Source: Aeromicrobium fastidiosum (GTDB lineage: Bacteria; Actinomycetota; Actinomycetes; Propionibacteriales; Nocardioidaceae). Taken from it: a stretch of 64,000 bases of DNA. The notes beneath the pieces were generated by a model. It saw nothing but the letters and a program-made list of their open reading frames with translations. It was not told where the DNA came from and did not search any database. The stretch covers positions 3,224,001-3,288,000 of the forward strand of contig NZ_JAGIOG010000001.1 in the NCBI RefSeq assembly GCF_017876595.1, in the 5' to 3' direction. Positions 59,442 to 64,000 of this stretch are shown here, piece by piece; position 1 is the first letter of the stretch; every line of letters starts with the position of its first letter. The position numbers and the translations under genes were made by a program.

Positions 59442-61394
59442 TTAGTCCTCCATGATCTCGCCGGTCGCGGTGTTGACCGCGGGTGCGGCCTCACCGGCGG
59501 CGAGCGCCTGCACGATGGATTGTGCCGTAGCCGCGCCGATGCCGGGCACGGTGGCAATCTCCTCGGCTGTCGCGGCCCGCAGCTTCTTGACCGATCCGAA
59601 GGTCTTGAGCAGCGCCTTGCGCCGGGTGGGGCCGAGGCCCGCGACGGGGTCGAGCACGCTCTCGATCATGGTCTTGCTGCGACGTCCGCGGTGGTGGCCG
59701 ATCGCGAAGCGGTGCGCCTCGTCGCGCAGCCGCTGCAGCAGGTAGAGGCCCTCGCTGGTGCGCGGCAGGATGACGGGGTCGTCGTCATCGGGCAGCCAGA
59801 CCTCCTCGAGGCGCTTGGCCAGGCCCACGAGGGCGACGTCGGCGATGCCGAGGGCCTGCATCGCGGCGTGGGCGGCGGCGACCTGCGGCGGTCCACCGTC
59901 GACCACGACGAGCGCCGGCGTGTAGGCGAAGCGCTTGGGCTTGCCGGTCTCGGGGTCGATGCCCCGTCCGTCGTCGCCCGAGCCGTCGCCGAGCTCTTCG
60001 CGGGACTTCAGCAGGGCCGTGAACCGCCGGGTGATGACCTCGTGCATCGCGGCGACGTCGCTCTGCCCCTCGTTGCGGATCGTGAACCGGCGGTACTCGG
60101 ACTTGCGGGGCAAGCCGTCCTCGAACACGACCATCGACGCGACGGTCTCGGTGGCACCCAGGTTGGAGATGTCATAGCACTCGATGCGCAGCGGGGCCGT
60201 CTCGAGATCGAGAGCCGCCTGGATCTCCTCGAGCGCGAGGCTGCGGGCCGTGAGGTCGGAGCTGCGCTTCATCTTGTGACGCATCAGCGACTGCTTGGCG
60301 TTCTGCTCGACGGTCTGCATCAGCGCCCGCTTGTCGCCGCGCTGCGGGACGCGGATCGTGACCGGACCCCCGCGGCGCTCGCTGAGCAGCTCGGTGACGG
60401 TCGCGGCGTCGGCGGGCATCGTGGGCACGAGCACCTCGCGCGGGACGGCCGAGGCATTGGCGTCCTGGTAGAGGGTCATGAGCGCTCGCTGCACGAGCTC
60501 GGGGAACTCGGCCTCGTCGGCCTTCTCGGCGACCCAGCCGCGTTGACCTCGGATGCGTCCGCCGCGCACCGAGAAGATCTGCACGGCGATCTCGAGGGGG
60601 TCGTCGACGAAGCCCAGCACATCGGCGTCGGTGCCGTCGCCCAGCACGACGGTCTGCTTCTCGAGCACCCGCTGCAGGGCACCGAGGTCGTCGCGCAGCT
60701 TGGCAGCGAGCTCGTACTCCTCGCGCTCCGACGCCTCGAGCATCTTGGCCTCGATGCGCTTGGTGAACCCGGCCGTCTGGCCACCCATGAACGCCAGGAA
60801 GTCGTTGACGATCGCGCGGTGCTGGTCGGGGCTGACCCGGCCGACGCACGGTGCCGCGCACTTCCCGATGTCGCCGAGCAGGCACGGACGTCCGATCGCC
60901 GCGGAGCGACGGAACACGCCGGCCGAGCACGAGCGCATCGGAAAGACCCGCAGCAGGGTGTCGACGGTGTCGCGGATGGCCCACGCGTGGCCGTAGGGGC
61001 CGAAGTAGCGGACGCCCTTGCGCTGCGCCCCGCGCATCACGGTGACCCGGGGGAACTCCTCGCCGACCGTGACCGCGAGCCACGGGTACGACTTGTCGTC
61101 GCGGTACTTGACGTTGAACCTCGGGTCGAACTCCTTGATCCAGGAGTACTCGAGCGCCAGGGCCTCGACCTCGGTGCCGACGACCGTCCACTCGACCGAG
61201 CTGGCGGTCGTCACCATCTGCTGCGTGCGGGGGTGCAGATTGGAGATGTCCTGGAAGTACGAGCTCAGGCGCGGCCGCAGCGACTTGGCCTTGCCGACGT
61301 AGACGACGCGCCGCTCGGCGTCGCGGAACCGGTAGACGCCGGGATCGGTCGGGATCTCCCCCGGTGCCGGTCGGTAGGTCGCTGGATCTGCCAC
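59442..61394 (-). CDS. uvrC: Excinuclease ABC subunit C
   Basis: The 650-residue protein has the GIY-YIG nuclease domain at the N-terminus (GVYRFRD and [14 protein letters not shown]), a UVR segment near residues 210-245, the RNase-H-like nuclease domain, and C-terminal helix-hairpin-helix motifs. It makes both incisions in nucleotide excision repair. The GTG at 61394 is set by TAGGCT 6 bases upstream, and this promoter overlaps the uvrA stop. Confidence 0.96.
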   Translation of the reverse strand: MADPATYRPAPGEIPTDPGVYRFRDAERRVVYVGKAKSLRPRLSSYFQDISNLHPRTQQMVTTASSVEWTVVGTEVEALALEYSWIKEFDPRFNVKYRDDKSYPWLAVTVGEEFPRVTVMRGAQRKGVRYFGPYGHAWAIRDTVDTLLRVFPMRSCSAGVFRRSAAIGRPCLLGDIGKCAAPCVGRVSPDQHRAIVNDFLAFMGGQTAGFTKRIEAKMLEASEREEYELAAKLRDDLGALQRVLEKQTVVLGDGTDADVLGFVDDPLEIAVQIFSVRGGRIRGQRGWVAEKADEAEFPELVQRALMTLYQDANASAVPREVLVPTMPADAATVTELLSERRGGPVTIRVPQRGDKRALMQTVEQNAKQSLMRHKMKRSSDLTARSLALEEIQAALDLETAPLRIECYDISNLGATETVASMVVFEDGLPRKSEYRRFTIRNEGQSDVAAMHEVITRRFTALLKSREELGDGSGDDGRGIDPETGKPKRFAYTPALVVVDGGPPQVAAAHAAMQALGIADVALVGLAKRLEEVWLPDDDDPVILPRTSEGLYLLQRLRDEAHRFAIGHHRGRRSKTMIESVLDPVAGLGPTRRKALLKTFGSVKKLRAATAEEIATVPGIGAATAQSIVQALAAGEAAPAVNTATGEIMED

Positions 61395-61403
61395 CGAAGC
61401 AGC

Positions 61404-64000
<2,597 letters not shown>

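Overview
The window is a gene-dense, high-GC, unbroken stretch of an actinobacterial chromosome. Evidence for this includes rbpA, whiA, opcA, the uvrA-uvrC-rapZ-yvcK-whiA-gap-pgk-tpiA-secG order, sufR-led Fe-S assembly, DUF3099 and dodecin genes, and many starts that look leaderless. Gene content and order fit Nocardioidaceae, perhaps Aeromicrobium; the genus is an inference only. No tRNA, rRNA, insertion sequence, prophage, CRISPR array or attachment site was seen. Sixty-five genes are called, including a 53-codon membrane protein and a 7-codon upstream ORF. The first gene (SWIM-domain protein) and the last (uvrA) are cut by the window edges. No intergenic stretch exceeds 300 bases.

Region by region. 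1-4136: SWIM/SNF2 helicase start, ZIP metal transporter, DUF805, a repeat-like soluble protein and a DUF222/HNH protein. 4259-15376: an enlarged phosphate-transport locus on the minus strand, pstC-pstA-pstS, then an 879-residue membrane-anchored binding-protein-like protein, a sortase-fold protein that lacks the catalytic His and Cys, a secreted binding protein with Ig-like repeats, pstB, and a lytic transglycosylase. A PHO-box-like direct repeat precedes pstC. 15556-17959: ABC ATPase, NfeD and SPFH operon. 18051-26111: serB, ArsR/MFS pair, dodecin, DUF3099, moaA, SURF1, an ABC-F gene with a putative leader peptide, and a membrane protein. 26151-32721: sufR-B-D-Rieske-C-S-U-T operon, with a SufR-type operator at the sufR start. 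32800-38366: DUF2786 protein, LigD-type polymerase, small secreted and membrane proteins, small alarmone synthetase, LigC-type ligase. 38417-43708: ABC-2 exporter, ctaA, membrane protein, inositol phosphatase-like protein, ctaB. 43802-52778: tkt-tal-pgi-zwf-opcA-pgl-hydrolase operon (pentose phosphate pathway). 52781-64000: rbpA, secG, tpiA, pgk, gap, whiA, yvcK, rapZ, uvrC, uvrA.

The genes form co-transcribed blocks with 1- or 4-base start/stop overlaps (ATGA, GTGA, TTGA, TGATG). Outside the blocks, many genes carry a TANNNT hexamer exactly 6 bases before the start codon. This is the known signature of leaderless transcripts in actinobacteria and was used here to choose several starts. The most unusual parts are the extended pst locus with its pseudo-sortase, the leaderless 7-codon ORF ahead of the ABC-F gene, and a pair of oppositely oriented 48-base elements at 35230-35340.
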